NCBI RefSeq assembly: GCF_020554845.1
Contig: NZ_JAJCIA010000021.1
Span: forward strand, 15,922-79,921
DNA: 64,000 nucleotides
Reading direction: 5' to 3'
Source: Blautia faecis
GTDB lineage: Bacteria; Bacillota; Clostridia; Lachnospirales; Lachnospiraceae
The notes below the pieces were generated by a model that worked only from the letters and a program-made list of their open reading frames with translations, was not told the DNA's origin and did not search any database. Positions 1-9,027 of the stretch are shown one piece after another. The position numbers were made by a program, and so were the translations under genes. How positions within the stretch are numbered: the first letter of the stretch is position 1; each line of letters starts with the position of its first letter.

Positions 1-1281
1 GTAGGAAGAACCGCCGTTAGGCATATCCTGCCATACCAGCATTCCCATGCGGTCACAGTGGAAATACCAGCGGTCTGCTTCAATCTTGCCATGCTTGCGG
101 AGCATATTAAAACCAAGATCTTTCATTGCACGAATATCGTAGATGAGAGCTTCATCTGAAGGTGCTGTATAAAGCCCGTCGGGCCAGTAGCCCTGATCCA
201 GCACGCCGCTCTGAAAATATGGCTGATTGTTCAGGAAAAAGCGGGGATAGCCATCGTCAGCTATCTGTACGTCACATTTGCGGAGTGCGAAATATCCAAG
301 AATCCGGTCTTTGCCATATTCCAGGGAATAGGGGTAAAGCCATGGCTCTTTGGGAGTCCAGGACTTCTGCATATTTTCCGGGATGGAGAGGGTGGCTTCT
401 TTTCCGGGACGGATTGCGGCGGTAGTTATTTCATCCTGGCATAATGTATCGTTAAGTCCGTCTGCTTCGAGAAAAACAGGTGGATAAACCTTACAGATCA
501 CATTGGATGAATTCTGCCTGTCAGGTGAAAAAGCCAAAACAGTTTCCTGAGAATCTGTCTGATCCGCTGCCATGGGTCTTATATGGGCGGGAGATGCATT
601 TTCGGTCGAGGATGCGGAGGATACGCGGATTCGCATCCGGACCAGACTATTGTCCAAATCCGGGGTAACACGCACATCTCTTATGTATTCGTTTGGTACG
701 ATCTCCATCCATACAGTCTGCCATATCCCGCTCTGGGCAGTATAGAACATACCGCCGCGTTTCAGCTGCTGTTTGCCTCTGGCATGATAGGAGGTGTCAC
801 TGAAGTCATGGACACTTATTAGGATAGAGACTGTGAGATCTTCTGTAATAAAGTCTGTAATATCTGTGGTAAATGGAAGGTAGCCTCCCTTGTGATAGGT
901 GACGAACTTTCTGTTAATGTACACACTGCAGATCTGATCTACAGCTCCAAAATGCAGAAGAAGCCGCTGACTTTCTGTATCTAAGCAGTTCTCTGGCAAC
1001 TGGATGGTACGGGAATACCATAAGGTTTCATCAGGCAAAAGCTGGCGCTTTACCTGGGAAAGAGGTGCTTCCGGTGAAAAGGGCACTAAAATCTGTCCGT
1101 CAAAGGGGAAATATTCGCTTTCGTAAAATTGCCATGGAAGAATGCGGCTGTCAGTAATCAGATAGTCCCACATGCCGTTCAGATTGATCCAGTGACGGCG
1201 TACCATATCCGGACGAGGATATTCTTTCAGAGTCTGTCCCAGGGCAGCCGCTTTGCTCCAAATGGTTTCCAGATTTTTCAA
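1..1281 (-). CDS. Glycoside hydrolase family 2 protein (3' end outside window)
   Basis: Cytoplasmic GH2-type glycosidase (beta-galactosidase/beta-glucuronidase superfamily); 427 codons are visible and the frame is still open at base 1. It starts with TTG at 1281, seven bases behind AAGGAGG, and no ATG fits better. Residues about 20-200 form the jelly-roll sugar-binding domain (RHWINLNGMWDY, LHFGAVDQICSVYIN). Residues near 390-427 enter the catalytic barrel with GFNMLRKHGKIEADRWY and GMLVWQDMPNGG, typical of family 2. The two catalytic glutamates lie beyond the window. The substrate cannot be told from this part. A promoter and a CGAAAAG-like element lie upstream. Family assignment is firm, specificity is open. 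Confidence 0.9.
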   Translation of the reverse strand, partial: MKNLETIWSKAAALGQTLKEYPRPDMVRRHWINLNGMWDYLITDSRILPWQFYESEYFPFDGQILVPFSPEAPLSQVKRQLLPDETLWYSRTIQLPENCLDTESQRLLLHFGAVDQICSVYINRKFVTYHKGGYLPFTTDITDFITEDLTVSILISVHDFSDTSYHARGKQQLKRGGMFYTAQSGIWQTVWMEIVPNEYIRDVRVTPDLDNSLVRMRIRVSSASSTENASPAHIRPMAADQTDSQETVLAFSPDRQNSSNVICKVYPPVFLEADGLNDTLCQDEITTAAIRPGKEATLSIPENMQKSWTPKEPWLYPYSLEYGKDRILGYFALRKCDVQIADDGYPRFFLNNQPYFQSGVLDQGYWPDGLYTAPSDEALIYDIRAMKDLGFNMLRKHGKIEADRWYFHCDRMGMLVWQDMPNGGSSY

Positions 1282-1340
1282 ATATATGTCCTCCTTAAAT
1301 TTACGAAAAGTATGAAAAAATAATTATAATGATATGTCTT

Positions 1341-1368
1341 ATTATACACGAAATAAGGAGGTTTGCAA
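1341..1368 (-). promoter_or_regulatory. Promoter of the GH2 gene
   Basis: On the minus strand TTGCAA (1368-1363) is followed after 16 bases by a perfect TATAAT (1346-1341), about 60 bases upstream of the TTG start. The sequence TACGAAAAGTATG at 1302-1314, downstream of the start point, resembles a sugar-regulator operator. That reading is inferred from sequence only. Confidence 0.55.
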
Positions 1369-1428
1369 TTGGATTTGTGAAAACCTGAGAACCTGGGCGC
1401 GAAATCATGTGAATGTATGATTTCTGTC

Positions 1429-1500
1429 CATCGCGAAGCGTGTTGCTGTGAACGAAGTGATCAGAAACACGATTGCAGGGCGTAGAGTGAACAGCACATC
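1429..1500. repeat. Dispersed palindromic repeat copy
   Basis: Begins CATCGCGAAGCGTGTTGCTG, which matches the reverse complement of 21396-21415 except for one base (GTTGCTG for GTTACTG), and ends with GAGTGAACAGCACA. It lies between the divergent GH2 and MATE genes. This is one of about nine intergenic sites carrying the GTTACTG...CAGTAAC motif in this window. Confidence 0.6.
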
Positions 1501-1566
1501 GCAACTTACGATTGAAAAAGCAGGTGTGGTATGTTACGATAAAAAGGATTGATGGAGGGGAAAAAG

Positions 1567-2928
1567 ATGAATAATTCACAAAACAAAAATCTGCTGACAG
1601 AAGGGTCTATCTGGAAGAAACTGATGGGATTTGCGTTCCCGCTTTTTCTGGGAAACCTGTTCCAGCAGCTGTACAATACAGCAGATTCTCTGATCGTGGG
1701 AAACTTTCTGGGAAGTGATGCACTGGCTGCGGTAAGTTCATCCGGCAGTCTTACATTTCTGCTGGTAGGATTTTTTCAGGGCCTTGCTATGGGAGCAGGC
1801 GTTATCATAGCGAGATATTTTGGCGCAAGGCAGAAGAAGGAGCTTCACAGGGCGATTCATACCACGGTGGCTTTTGGTATTCTGTGCGGTATACTTCTTA
1901 CAGCTGGCGGTGTTGTGCTTGCACCGAAGATTCTGATCCTTATGAAAACACCGGCAGATATTTTGCCGAAATCCACCCTGTATTTCCAGGTATATGCCAT
2001 GGGATCCCTGGGGCTGGTTCTTTATAACAATTTTGTAGGCATTATGCAGGCAGTGGGAGACAGCCGTCATCCATTGTATTACCTGATTTTTTCATCGCTT
2101 TTGAATGTAGCTCTGGATATGTTTTTTGTAGGCGGACTTGGAATGGGTGTGGAGGGCGCAGCTCTTGCCACTATCATTTCCCAGTTTATGAGTGCATTTT
2201 TGTGCCTGTACCGTCTGATGAAAAAAAGCCCGGAGGAGTATACGGTTTCCCTTAGGGATGTTCGCCTGGACTCCTATATGCTGAAACAGATCGTATCCAA
2301 CGGTCTTCCTGCCGGCATCCAGAACTCCGTGATCGCCATTGCAAACGTGGTAGTGCAGTCTAATATCAACAGCTTCGGCAAGCTGGCTGTTGCTGGATGC
2401 GGGGCATATTCCAAGGTTGAGGGATTTGGTTTTCTGCCTATTACCTGTTTTTCTATGGGGTTGACCACATTTATCAGTCAGAATCTGGGCGCAAAGAAAT
2501 ATGACAGGGCAAAAAAAGGAGCACGTATTGGTATCCTCTGCAGTATTTCGATGGCAGAGATAGTGGGAATTATTGTGTATTTTGCAAGCCCGGTATTTAT
2601 TGCCGCTTTTAACAATGATCCGAAAGTGATTGCTTTCGGAGTGAAAGAGGCACATATCATTACTCTGTTCTATTTTCTGCTTGCCTTTTCCCATTGCATT
2701 GCAGGACTTATGCGCGGAGCGGGAAGAGCTACGGTGCCCATGTTTGTTATGCTGGGCTGCTGGTGCGTGATCCGTGTGACTTATATAACCATCGCTGTGA
2801 AGCTGCATCCGGTGATCCAGACTGTATTCTGGGCGTATCCGCTGACCTGGTCATTAAGCTCCATTCTGTTTTTGATTTTTTATCTGAAATCAGACTGGAT
2901 CCATGGTTTTGAGAAAAAAAGAAACTGA
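1567..2928 (+). CDS. MATE family efflux transporter
   Basis: A 453-residue inner-membrane exporter of the MATE family, which moves drugs or metabolites out in exchange for Na+ or H+. The start at 1567 follows GGAGGGG by six bases; an upstream in-frame ATG at 1549 has no such site. The protein has about twelve hydrophobic helices arranged as two related halves. The N-terminal half carries the family signature FPLFLGNLFQQLYNTADSLI, and the repeat half begins near GLPAGIQNSVIAIANVVVQS. Length is normal for the family. It stands just before the ABC-F gene in the same direction with a 60-base gap, so co-transcription is possible. Substrate cannot be inferred. A second MATE protein is encoded at 7.6 kb. 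Confidence 0.92.
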   Translation: MNNSQNKNLLTEGSIWKKLMGFAFPLFLGNLFQQLYNTADSLIVGNFLGSDALAAVSSSGSLTFLLVGFFQGLAMGAGVIIARYFGARQKKELHRAIHTTVAFGILCGILLTAGGVVLAPKILILMKTPADILPKSTLYFQVYAMGSLGLVLYNNFVGIMQAVGDSRHPLYYLIFSSLLNVALDMFFVGGLGMGVEGAALATIISQFMSAFLCLYRLMKKSPEEYTVSLRDVRLDSYMLKQIVSNGLPAGIQNSVIAIANVVVQSNINSFGKLAVAGCGAYSKVEGFGFLPITCFSMGLTTFISQNLGAKKYDRAKKGARIGILCSISMAEIVGIIVYFASPVFIAAFNNDPKVIAFGVKEAHIITLFYFLLAFSHCIAGLMRGAGRATVPMFVMLGCWCVIRVTYITIAVKLHPVIQTVFWAYPLTWSLSSILFLIFYLKSDWIHGFEKKRN

Positions 2929-2988
2929 CAGAGGCGGAAAATACTGAAATAAATGCCAGTGGATGGTGAAAAAGGAGTTATGGTTTTT

Positions 2989-4854
2989 ATGAATGTACTG
3001 AATATTGAACATGTAAGCAAGATTTTTGGAGATAAAAAGATTTTTGATGATATTTCCTATGGAATTCATGATGGGGATAAAATCGGAATCATTGGAATCA
3101 ATGGAACAGGAAAAAGTACTCTGCTGAAAATCGTTGCAGGGGAAGAGGAGACAGATGAGGGACAGGTGATTTCCCAGAATGGCCTTCGTATCACCTATCT
3201 GCCTCAGATGCCAGATTTTCCAAAAGGTGCCATTGTACAGGACTATGTGGCTGATGGGAAATGGCAGAAGGACTGGAGCACGGATAGTGAGGCCAGAAAT
3301 ATTTTGAATAAGCTGGGGATTACAGAACATGATGTCCCTGTGGAGCAGCTTTCCGGTGGACAGAAGAAGCGTGTAGCTCTGGCCAGAACTCTGGTAAACC
3401 CTTCTGATGTGCTGATTTTGGATGAGCCTACCAACCATCTGGATAATGAGATGGTAACCTGGCTGGAGGATTATCTGAACCGGTTTAAAGGCGTTGTGAT
3501 CATGGTTACGCATGACCGTTATTTCCTTGACAAAGTTACCAATAAAATTCTGGAGATCAGTCATGGAAAAGTATATTCCTATGATGCCAATTATTCAGGA
3601 TTTCTGGAATTAAAAGCACAAAGAGAAGAGATGGAGCTGGCTTCTGAGAGGAAGAGACAGAGCATTCTCCGTATGGAGCTGGAATGGGCGAAGCGTGGCT
3701 GCCGTGCAAGAAGCACCAAGCAGCGCGCTCGTCTGGAGCGTCTGGAAGCGTTAAAAAATGGCAAGGCGCCTGTTCAGGAGACAGATGTGCAGATGGACTC
3801 TGTGGAGACCAGAATGGGGAAAAAGACAGTAGAGCTTCATCACATTTCCAAAAGCTATGGCGATAAGGTGATTCTGGATGATTTTGACTATATTGTGCTG
3901 AGAAACCAGAGACTTGGAATTATCGGACCAAATGGATGCGGAAAATCTACTTTGATCCGTATTATTGACGGAATGGTGGAACCGGATTCCGGTACCGTGG
4001 AGATCGGGGAGACGATCCGGATCGGTTACTTTGCCCAGGAAGTGCCGGACATGGATGGAAACCAGCGGGTGATTGATTATATCCGTGATGTGGCAGAGTT
4101 TATTCCTACCCGTGATGGAAAGATCAGTGCATCTATGATGCTGGAGCGCTTTCTTTTTGATTCTGCAATGCAGTATACACCGGTAGCCAAGCTGTCAGGA
4201 GGAGAGAAGAGACGTCTGTATCTCCTGAAGGTACTGATGGAGGCGCCAAATGTACTTCTTCTGGATGAGCCAAGTAATGATTTGGACATTCCTACACTGA
4301 CAATTCTCGAAGATTATCTTTCTACATTTTCGGGAATTGTGATCACGGTATCTCACGACCGCTATTTCCTGGATGATGTGGTGGACCGCATTTTTGCCTT
4401 TGAAGGGAATGGAAAACTGACCCAGTATGAGGGTGGTTATACAGATTATGCGGAGGCGAAAGCGCGGAAATATGGGGCTGGAAGCAGTGAAATTGGTGCC
4501 GGGGCCGGCAGCAGTTTGTCGGATAAAGCAGCTTCCGGAAATAACAGTACAGAGGATGAAGGGAAAAAACCTACCAGAAAAGACTGGAAGCAGGGACAGA
4601 AGTCTGAAAAACTGAAATTTACTTATAAAGAAGAACGGGAATATGCTGTTATTGATGAGGATATAGCCAGACTTGAAGAGAAAATTGCCAGGCTGGAGAA
4701 TGATATGATGGCAAATGCCACCAATTCCGTGAAGCTTCGTGAGATTATGGCAGATAAAGAGGCGGCGGAGAAGCAGCTGGAAGAGAAAATGGATCGCTGG
4801 GTGTATCTGAATGATCTGGCGGAGCAGATTGAGGCACAGAAAAATAATGGATAA
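2989..4854 (+). CDS. ABC-F family ATPase (translation factor/resistance type)
   Basis: A 621-residue soluble protein with two ATP-binding cassettes and no membrane domain, so an ABC-F protein acting on the ribosome rather than a transporter. The first cassette has Walker A GINGTGKST at about 36-44, signature LSGGQKKR and Walker B VLILDEPTNHLD. The second has GPNGCGKST, LSGGEKRR and LLLDEPSNDLD. The charged linker between them (residues about 205-260) is the P-site tRNA interaction motif. The C-terminal ~70 residues form a coiled coil like that of Uup. I chose 2989 because GGAG lies 11 bases upstream; ATG at 2980 is possible. The stop overlaps the start of selA by eight bases. The exact subfamily (Uup or a resistance type) is unclear. 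Confidence 0.93.
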   Translation: MNVLNIEHVSKIFGDKKIFDDISYGIHDGDKIGIIGINGTGKSTLLKIVAGEEETDEGQVISQNGLRITYLPQMPDFPKGAIVQDYVADGKWQKDWSTDSEARNILNKLGITEHDVPVEQLSGGQKKRVALARTLVNPSDVLILDEPTNHLDNEMVTWLEDYLNRFKGVVIMVTHDRYFLDKVTNKILEISHGKVYSYDANYSGFLELKAQREEMELASERKRQSILRMELEWAKRGCRARSTKQRARLERLEALKNGKAPVQETDVQMDSVETRMGKKTVELHHISKSYGDKVILDDFDYIVLRNQRLGIIGPNGCGKSTLIRIIDGMVEPDSGTVEIGETIRIGYFAQEVPDMDGNQRVIDYIRDVAEFIPTRDGKISASMMLERFLFDSAMQYTPVAKLSGGEKRRLYLLKVLMEAPNVLLLDEPSNDLDIPTLTILEDYLSTFSGIVITVSHDRYFLDDVVDRIFAFEGNGKLTQYEGGYTDYAEAKARKYGAGSSEIGAGAGSSLSDKAASGNNSTEDEGKKPTRKDWKQGQKSEKLKFTYKEEREYAVIDEDIARLEEKIARLENDMMANATNSVKLREIMADKEAAEKQLEEKMDRWVYLNDLAEQIEAQKNNG

Positions 4855-6427
4855 AGGTGACAGGAAGCTGCATGCTTCGAAAGCCCATAAAGAAGAGGAA
4901 AGCTTTCTGAACAGGAGAAAGGAATTGTTTCGCAGACTACCAAAAATTGACAGGCTTATGGGAATGGAACTGACGAAAGAACTGACGGAACAGTATGGGT
5001 ATCGTGCAGTACTGGAAGCTGCCAGAAAGGTGGAAGAGCAGCTGCGGGATGCCATGCGTCAGCAGATTTTGGCGGAAGAAAAGCCAGCTGTGTTCCTGGA
5101 TATATCTGGACTATCAGACCAGAAGGATGGCTTACCAGTAAAGCTGTCTGATTTGAAGGCTTTGTCTGAGACAACATTAGATTATACAGAGTACATTTTG
5201 CAGGAAATGAAGAGACTGCTTGCGTGCAGAAGCCAGAGGCAGATACAGCGGGTGATCAATGCTACCGGTGTGATCCTTCACACAAATCTCGGAAGAGCGC
5301 CCCTTGGGGACAGACTTGTGTCTGAGCTTATACCTTTGATGACCGGATATACTAATCTGGAAATGAATCTGGAAAATGGGAAGAGAGGAAGCAGATATGA
5401 TCATTTTGCTGAAAATCTCTGTAAACTGACTGGGGCTGAGGCTGCCATTGCAGTGAATAATAACGCGGCAGCAGTGTTGATCATGCTGACGGCGCTGGCA
5501 TCTGGAGGAGAAACCGTGGTTTCCAGAGGAGAACTTGTGGAGATTGGAGGGAAGTTCCGGATTCCGGATGTATGCAGCCAGAGTGGAACGATGCTTGTGG
5601 AAGTGGGGACTACCAACCGGACTTATCTGGAGGATTACGAAAATGCAGTGACAGAGAATACAGCTGCTTTTCTGAAAGTGCATACCAGCAACTATCAGAT
5701 TACCGGTTTTACCCATGAAGCAGAGCTTGCGGAACTTGCAGAAACAGCACATAACCGCGGAATTCCCCTTCTGGTGGATCTTGGAAGCGGAAGCCTTGTG
5801 GATATTGCCTTTTATGGAATCGAGCCTGAAAAGACCGTACAGGAGCTTTTGAAGAAAGGCGCAGATATTGTATCTTTCAGTGGCGATAAACTTCTGGGCG
5901 GGCCACAGGCGGGAATATTGGCAGGACGTAAAGATTTGATCGAAAAGATTTCCCGGCATCCTCTCATGCGGGCGCTGCGGATCGATAAGTTTACAGCTGC
6001 GGCGCTGGATAAGACGGTAAGTATTTATCTGGATGAAGGTCAGCTGGAGAAAGAGATTCCGGTTTATGATATGATGAGTCGAAGTGCAGAAAAACTTAAG
6101 CGGAATGCATTATGGCTTATGGGTGAATTGTTGTTCGAAGATTCTGCATATGAACTTGCAGTAACCTCTACACGAAATCCTGTTGGCGGTGGTACTACAC
6201 CTGGAAAAACACTGCCTGGAGCTGCATTGCAGATAAGAAGCCTGAATGGAAAAGGACTTTCCGCACAGGAAATCAGTGACTGCTTACGGAAAATGGATAC
6301 TCCGGTTATTGGTCATATTGTAGACGACTGGGTCTATCTGGAAATGCGGACCATAAGGACTGACGAAGAATTGGAGGTTCTCAGAAAAGAATTGAAATAT
6401 GATCTGTACAAGAAAAACCCTCAATGA
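4847..6427 (+). CDS. selA: L-seryl-tRNA(Sec) selenium transferase
   Basis: Converts seryl-tRNA(Sec) to selenocysteyl-tRNA(Sec) using selenophosphate; a PLP enzyme. The sequence shows the family hallmarks NATGVILHTNLGRAPL, the glycine-rich GSGSLVDIAFYG, and SFSGDKLLGGPQAG holding the PLP-binding lysine. The C-terminal VIGHIVDDWVYLEMRTI is also typical. At 526 residues it is longer than E. coli SelA (463). Similarity begins at ELFRRLPKIDRL, so the true start may be TTG at 4925, which has AGGAG seven bases upstream and would give 500 residues. It overlaps the ABC-F gene, so the two are probably translated together. No selB, selD or tRNA-Sec is seen nearby; those would have to be elsewhere. Confidence 0.93.
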   Translation: MDKGDRKLHASKAHKEEESFLNRRKELFRRLPKIDRLMGMELTKELTEQYGYRAVLEAARKVEEQLRDAMRQQILAEEKPAVFLDISGLSDQKDGLPVKLSDLKALSETTLDYTEYILQEMKRLLACRSQRQIQRVINATGVILHTNLGRAPLGDRLVSELIPLMTGYTNLEMNLENGKRGSRYDHFAENLCKLTGAEAAIAVNNNAAAVLIMLTALASGGETVVSRGELVEIGGKFRIPDVCSQSGTMLVEVGTTNRTYLEDYENAVTENTAAFLKVHTSNYQITGFTHEAELAELAETAHNRGIPLLVDLGSGSLVDIAFYGIEPEKTVQELLKKGADIVSFSGDKLLGGPQAGILAGRKDLIEKISRHPLMRALRIDKFTAAALDKTVSIYLDEGQLEKEIPVYDMMSRSAEKLKRNALWLMGELLFEDSAYELAVTSTRNPVGGGTTPGKTLPGAALQIRSLNGKGLSAQEISDCLRKMDTPVIGHIVDDWVYLEMRTIRTDEELEVLRKELKYDLYKKNPQ

Positions 6428-6451
6428 CCTTTGAAAATCATTGAGGGTTTT
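6413..6451. terminator. Bidirectional terminator after selA
   Basis: A hairpin with arms AAAACCCTCAATGA and TCATTGAGGGTTTT, with T-runs usable on both strands. It overlaps the last codons of selA and lies just beyond the stop of the convergent RhaM-like gene. Confidence 0.85.
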
Positions 6452-6465
6452 GGAGCATTATGATT

Positions 6466-7119
6466 CTATTTCCCCATATGCCATGCCAGTCTTACACTTG
6501 CAGAGTGGACTGTTCCTGTGAGCCAGTCGCAGTCATTGGTGATCCAGTCCATGATGCCAAGCTGGCGGGTTTCCCAGGCAACGGTAGCTTCATGGGCTTC
6601 TGGTGTTTCCTCAGTCTCCATAGTGGTATCGATTTCGTCATAGCCGAAAATATATCCGCCTGCGCTCCAGATGCTAAAGTTGCTGTCAGGACCCGGGTCA
6701 ATTCTGCCCTCTCTTGCGGCAACCAGTCCGTCATGTCTTGCCTTATATTCTTCCTCGCAATCAGGTTTCAGTCTGGTCATGAACATTCTGTGGCGGATCA
6801 GCTCTTTGTTTTCGCGGACAATACCGAAATTGTGGTACATCAGACGCATGTTTTCGCCAGGGGTGGAGATCCAGGTGAAGGTGTGGTCAATTCTGGAAGT
6901 GAGAGCCTGGATGCTGGCTTTTTTCTCTTCTGAAAATTCGTTGTTTTCGTCTGTTTCGTAATATCCGAAAATCAGGGAATCACAGTTCCAGATGCTGAAG
7001 TTATGTACCTTTTCCTGATCCAGAAATGCAGTCAGATCTGGCCAGATCTCTCCTAATATCTGGCGGTAGTCATTTTTTTTTCCTTTTTTGATTTCCATAG
7101 CAAAGCTGTGTCTTTCCAT
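6466..7119 (-). CDS. L-rhamnose mutarotase-like protein, two fused RhaM domains
   Basis: A 217-residue protein made of two copies of the ~100-residue RhaM/DUF718 fold (dimeric ferredoxin-like). Copy one is residues about 1-100 (FAMEIKKGKKNDYRQIL, NFSIWNCDSLIFGYYE). Copy two is about 110-217 (FMTRLKPDCEEEYKARHDG, NFSIWSAGGYIFGYDE). Single RhaM proteins are ~104 residues and interconvert L-rhamnose anomers; here two are fused head to tail. Start at 7119 follows GGAGG. No rhamnose genes lie next to it, so the sugar is uncertain. It faces selA and shares its terminator. Confidence 0.8.
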   Translation of the reverse strand: MERHSFAMEIKKGKKNDYRQILGEIWPDLTAFLDQEKVHNFSIWNCDSLIFGYYETDENNEFSEEKKASIQALTSRIDHTFTWISTPGENMRLMYHNFGIVRENKELIRHRMFMTRLKPDCEEEYKARHDGLVAAREGRIDPGPDSNFSIWSAGGYIFGYDEIDTTMETEETPEAHEATVAWETRQLGIMDWITNDCDWLTGTVHSASVRLAWHMGK

Positions 7120-7217
7120 AAGAAAAATCCTCCGTTTTATAAAAATAAGATATTGTGTATATCTGGTGTTTCTGTTTTGAATCCTGTTGGATAAATATCA
7201 ATCGAAAAAAGGACAGA

Positions 7218-7252
7218 TTTACTGCTCACGGAACGTTACCAGTAAACAGTAA
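7218..7252. repeat. Dispersed palindromic repeat copy
   Basis: Contains GGAACGTTACCAGTAAACAG, close to GGAATGTTACCAGTGAACAG at 21521 and to AGAATAGCACCAGTAAACAG at 52148. It forms the left edge of a repeat cluster filling 7218-7548 between the divergent RhaM-like and MATE genes. Confidence 0.55.
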
Positions 7253-7341
7253 TAAGGATAGCATAATTTCTCAGATAAATCCACCCTTATATTGACATTC
7301 GGCATGTACTTATATACAATAAGAGGACTGGCCTGGAGCAG

Positions 7342-7488
7342 GTTTGAAAAATCATTCCCGCAATCTGCACGCCTTGCTTTGCGGTATATTTTGCCTGAAT
7401 TTCGTCTGCGTAGCCCGCTGTGATGCCCCATTCGGACAAAATTTCCTACAAATTGTGATGCTCATCTTGCAGAAAGTCTTTTTCAAAC
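7342..7488. mobile_element. MITE-like element candidate
   Basis: A 147-bp segment bounded by a perfect 10-bp inverted repeat, GTTTGAAAAA at 7342-7351 and TTTTTCAAAC at 7479-7488. The interior is richer in GC than the flanks and has no convincing gene. It is flanked by two copies of the palindromic repeat. I read it as a short non-autonomous element; no target duplication is obvious and no transposase is present, so this is inference. Confidence 0.4.
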
Positions 7489-7521
7489 ACGCTCTAAAAA
7501 AGAGGGCGACAGAACAAAAGG

Positions 7522-7548
7522 GTTACTGGTCACGGAGTGAACAGTAAA
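7522..7548. repeat. Dispersed palindromic repeat copy
   Basis: GTTACTGGTCACGGAGTGAA followed by CAGTAAA: a near-perfect palindrome with arms TTACTGGTCAC and GTGAACAGTAA. The same hairpin, reverse-complemented, is at 21377-21403. It lies about 36 bases upstream of the second MATE start. Confidence 0.65.
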
Positions 7549-7584
7549 CGAAAAGGTTTAATTACAGAAGAGAGGGGATTGTTT

Positions 7585-8955
7585 TTGGAAAAAGAAGTAA
7601 AAGTTCAGGAAAATAAAATGGGTGTGATGCCAGTGGCAAAGCTTCTGCTCACCATGTCTGTACCGATGATGATTTCCATGCTTGTCCAGGCACTTTATAA
7701 TATTGTGGACAGTATGTTTGTGGCGAGATTAAGTGAGAGTGCACTTACTGCAGTTTCACTTGCGTTTCCGGTGCAGAACCTGATGATTGCAGTGGGAACC
7801 GGTACTGGTGTTGGTATCAATGCGCTGGTGTCGCGCTCTCTTGGAGAGAAAAAGCAGGAATATGCCAATAGTGCTGCAAATAACGGTATTTATCTTGCGA
7901 TTTTCAGCTTTATTGGATTTGCAATTGTTTGTGGATTTTTTGCACCTGCTTTTTTCAGGGTGCAGACTACGGATCCGCAGATCATGGAATATGGTGTGGA
8001 TTATGTCAGAGTGATCGGAATTATGTCCTTCGGCCTGTTTATCCAGCTGACCTGTGAGAAGCTTCTGCAGTCTACAGGGAAAACGATTTATTCCATGGCA
8101 ACACAGCTTCTTGGCGCTATTATCAATATTATTCTGGATCCAATCATGATTTTTGGTTTATTTGGATTTCCAAGAATGGAAGTAACAGGAGCAGCTCTTG
8201 CCACTGTTACCGGCCAGATCATTGCAGCAATTGCAGGTGTGATCGTGAATATGAAGCTGAATAAAGAGCTTCATATTTCTCTTGTGAAATATAAGATTTC
8301 CGGTGATGTGATCCGCAGCATTTACAGCGTAGGTTTCCCATCTATTATTATGGCTTCTGTTGGTTCTGTTATGACATTCGGAATGAATAAGATCCTGATG
8401 GGCTTTACTTCCACTGCAACGGCGGTATTTGGCGTGTATTTCAAGCTTCAGAGCTTTATTTTTATGCCAGTGTTTGGACTGAATAATGGAATGGTTCCCA
8501 TTGTTGCTTACAACTATGGTGCCAGAAAACCGAAGCGTATTACGAAAGCAATTAAGCTGAGTATTATTTACGGAGTATGTATTATGCTTGCTGGTTTCGC
8601 TGTATTCCAGCTGTTCCCGGGAAGCCTTCTGGGAATTTTCAGCGCCTCTGACGATATGATGGCAATCGGTATCCCGGCACTTCGTACCATCAGCCTCAGC
8701 TTTCTGATCGCAGGATTTTCTGTGGTTGCATCTTCTGTGTTTCAGGCATTGGGACATGGCTTTTTAAGCCTTGCGGTGTCTGTGCTGCGTCAGCTGGTAG
8801 TGCTACTTCCGGCTGCATTTATCCTGTCAAAAGCAGGTGGCCTTGGAGCCTGCTGGTGGTCCTTTCCCATTGCAGAGGTGTTCTCGGGAGTGATCTGCTT
8901 TGTGTTTATACGATATGCGTATAAGAAAGAAATTCATCCGCTTTACGAGAAATAA
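7585..8955 (+). CDS. MATE family efflux transporter
   Basis: A 456-residue multidrug/metabolite exporter of the MATE family with about twelve membrane helices. I chose the TTG start at 7585 because GAGGGG lies nine bases upstream and the family core begins shortly after (PVAKLLLTMSVPMMISMLVQ). An ATG at 7537 lies within the upstream repeat and has no ribosome site. The family motif LVQALYNIVDSMFVARLSES is near residue 30, and the second half starts near VGFPSIIMASVGSVMTFGMN. It differs clearly from the MATE gene at 1.6 kb and belongs to the NorM/MepA-like branch. It is flanked by the repeat cluster upstream and a strong terminator downstream, so it is probably monocistronic. Confidence 0.92.
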   Translation: MEKEVKVQENKMGVMPVAKLLLTMSVPMMISMLVQALYNIVDSMFVARLSESALTAVSLAFPVQNLMIAVGTGTGVGINALVSRSLGEKKQEYANSAANNGIYLAIFSFIGFAIVCGFFAPAFFRVQTTDPQIMEYGVDYVRVIGIMSFGLFIQLTCEKLLQSTGKTIYSMATQLLGAIINIILDPIMIFGLFGFPRMEVTGAALATVTGQIIAAIAGVIVNMKLNKELHISLVKYKISGDVIRSIYSVGFPSIIMASVGSVMTFGMNKILMGFTSTATAVFGVYFKLQSFIFMPVFGLNNGMVPIVAYNYGARKPKRITKAIKLSIIYGVCIMLAGFAVFQLFPGSLLGIFSASDDMMAIGIPALRTISLSFLIAGFSVVASSVFQALGHGFLSLAVSVLRQLVVLLPAAFILSKAGGLGACWWSFPIAEVFSGVICFVFIRYAYKKEIHPLYEK

Positions 8956-8969
8956 AACAGATAGGAAAA

Positions 8970-9005
8970 CAAGAGCCCTCGGAATTTCGGTTCCGGGGGC
9001 TCTTG
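8970..9005. terminator. Bidirectional terminator
   Basis: GC-rich hairpin with arms CAAGAGCCCTCGGAA and TTCCGGGGGCTCTTG, between the convergent MATE and GH94 genes. Confidence 0.85.
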
Positions 9006-9027
9006 CTAAAATTAGTAATATTTATTT

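Noticed and set aside
162-822. Short plus-strand open frames
   Set aside because: They are shadows of the GH2 gene on the minus strand.
2092-2808. 238-codon open frame on the minus strand
   Set aside because: Antisense to the first MATE gene; composition is typical of a shadow frame.
7219-7431. 70-codon minus-strand frame
   Set aside because: Falls within the repeat cluster and MITE-like segment with no ribosome site; not supported as a gene.
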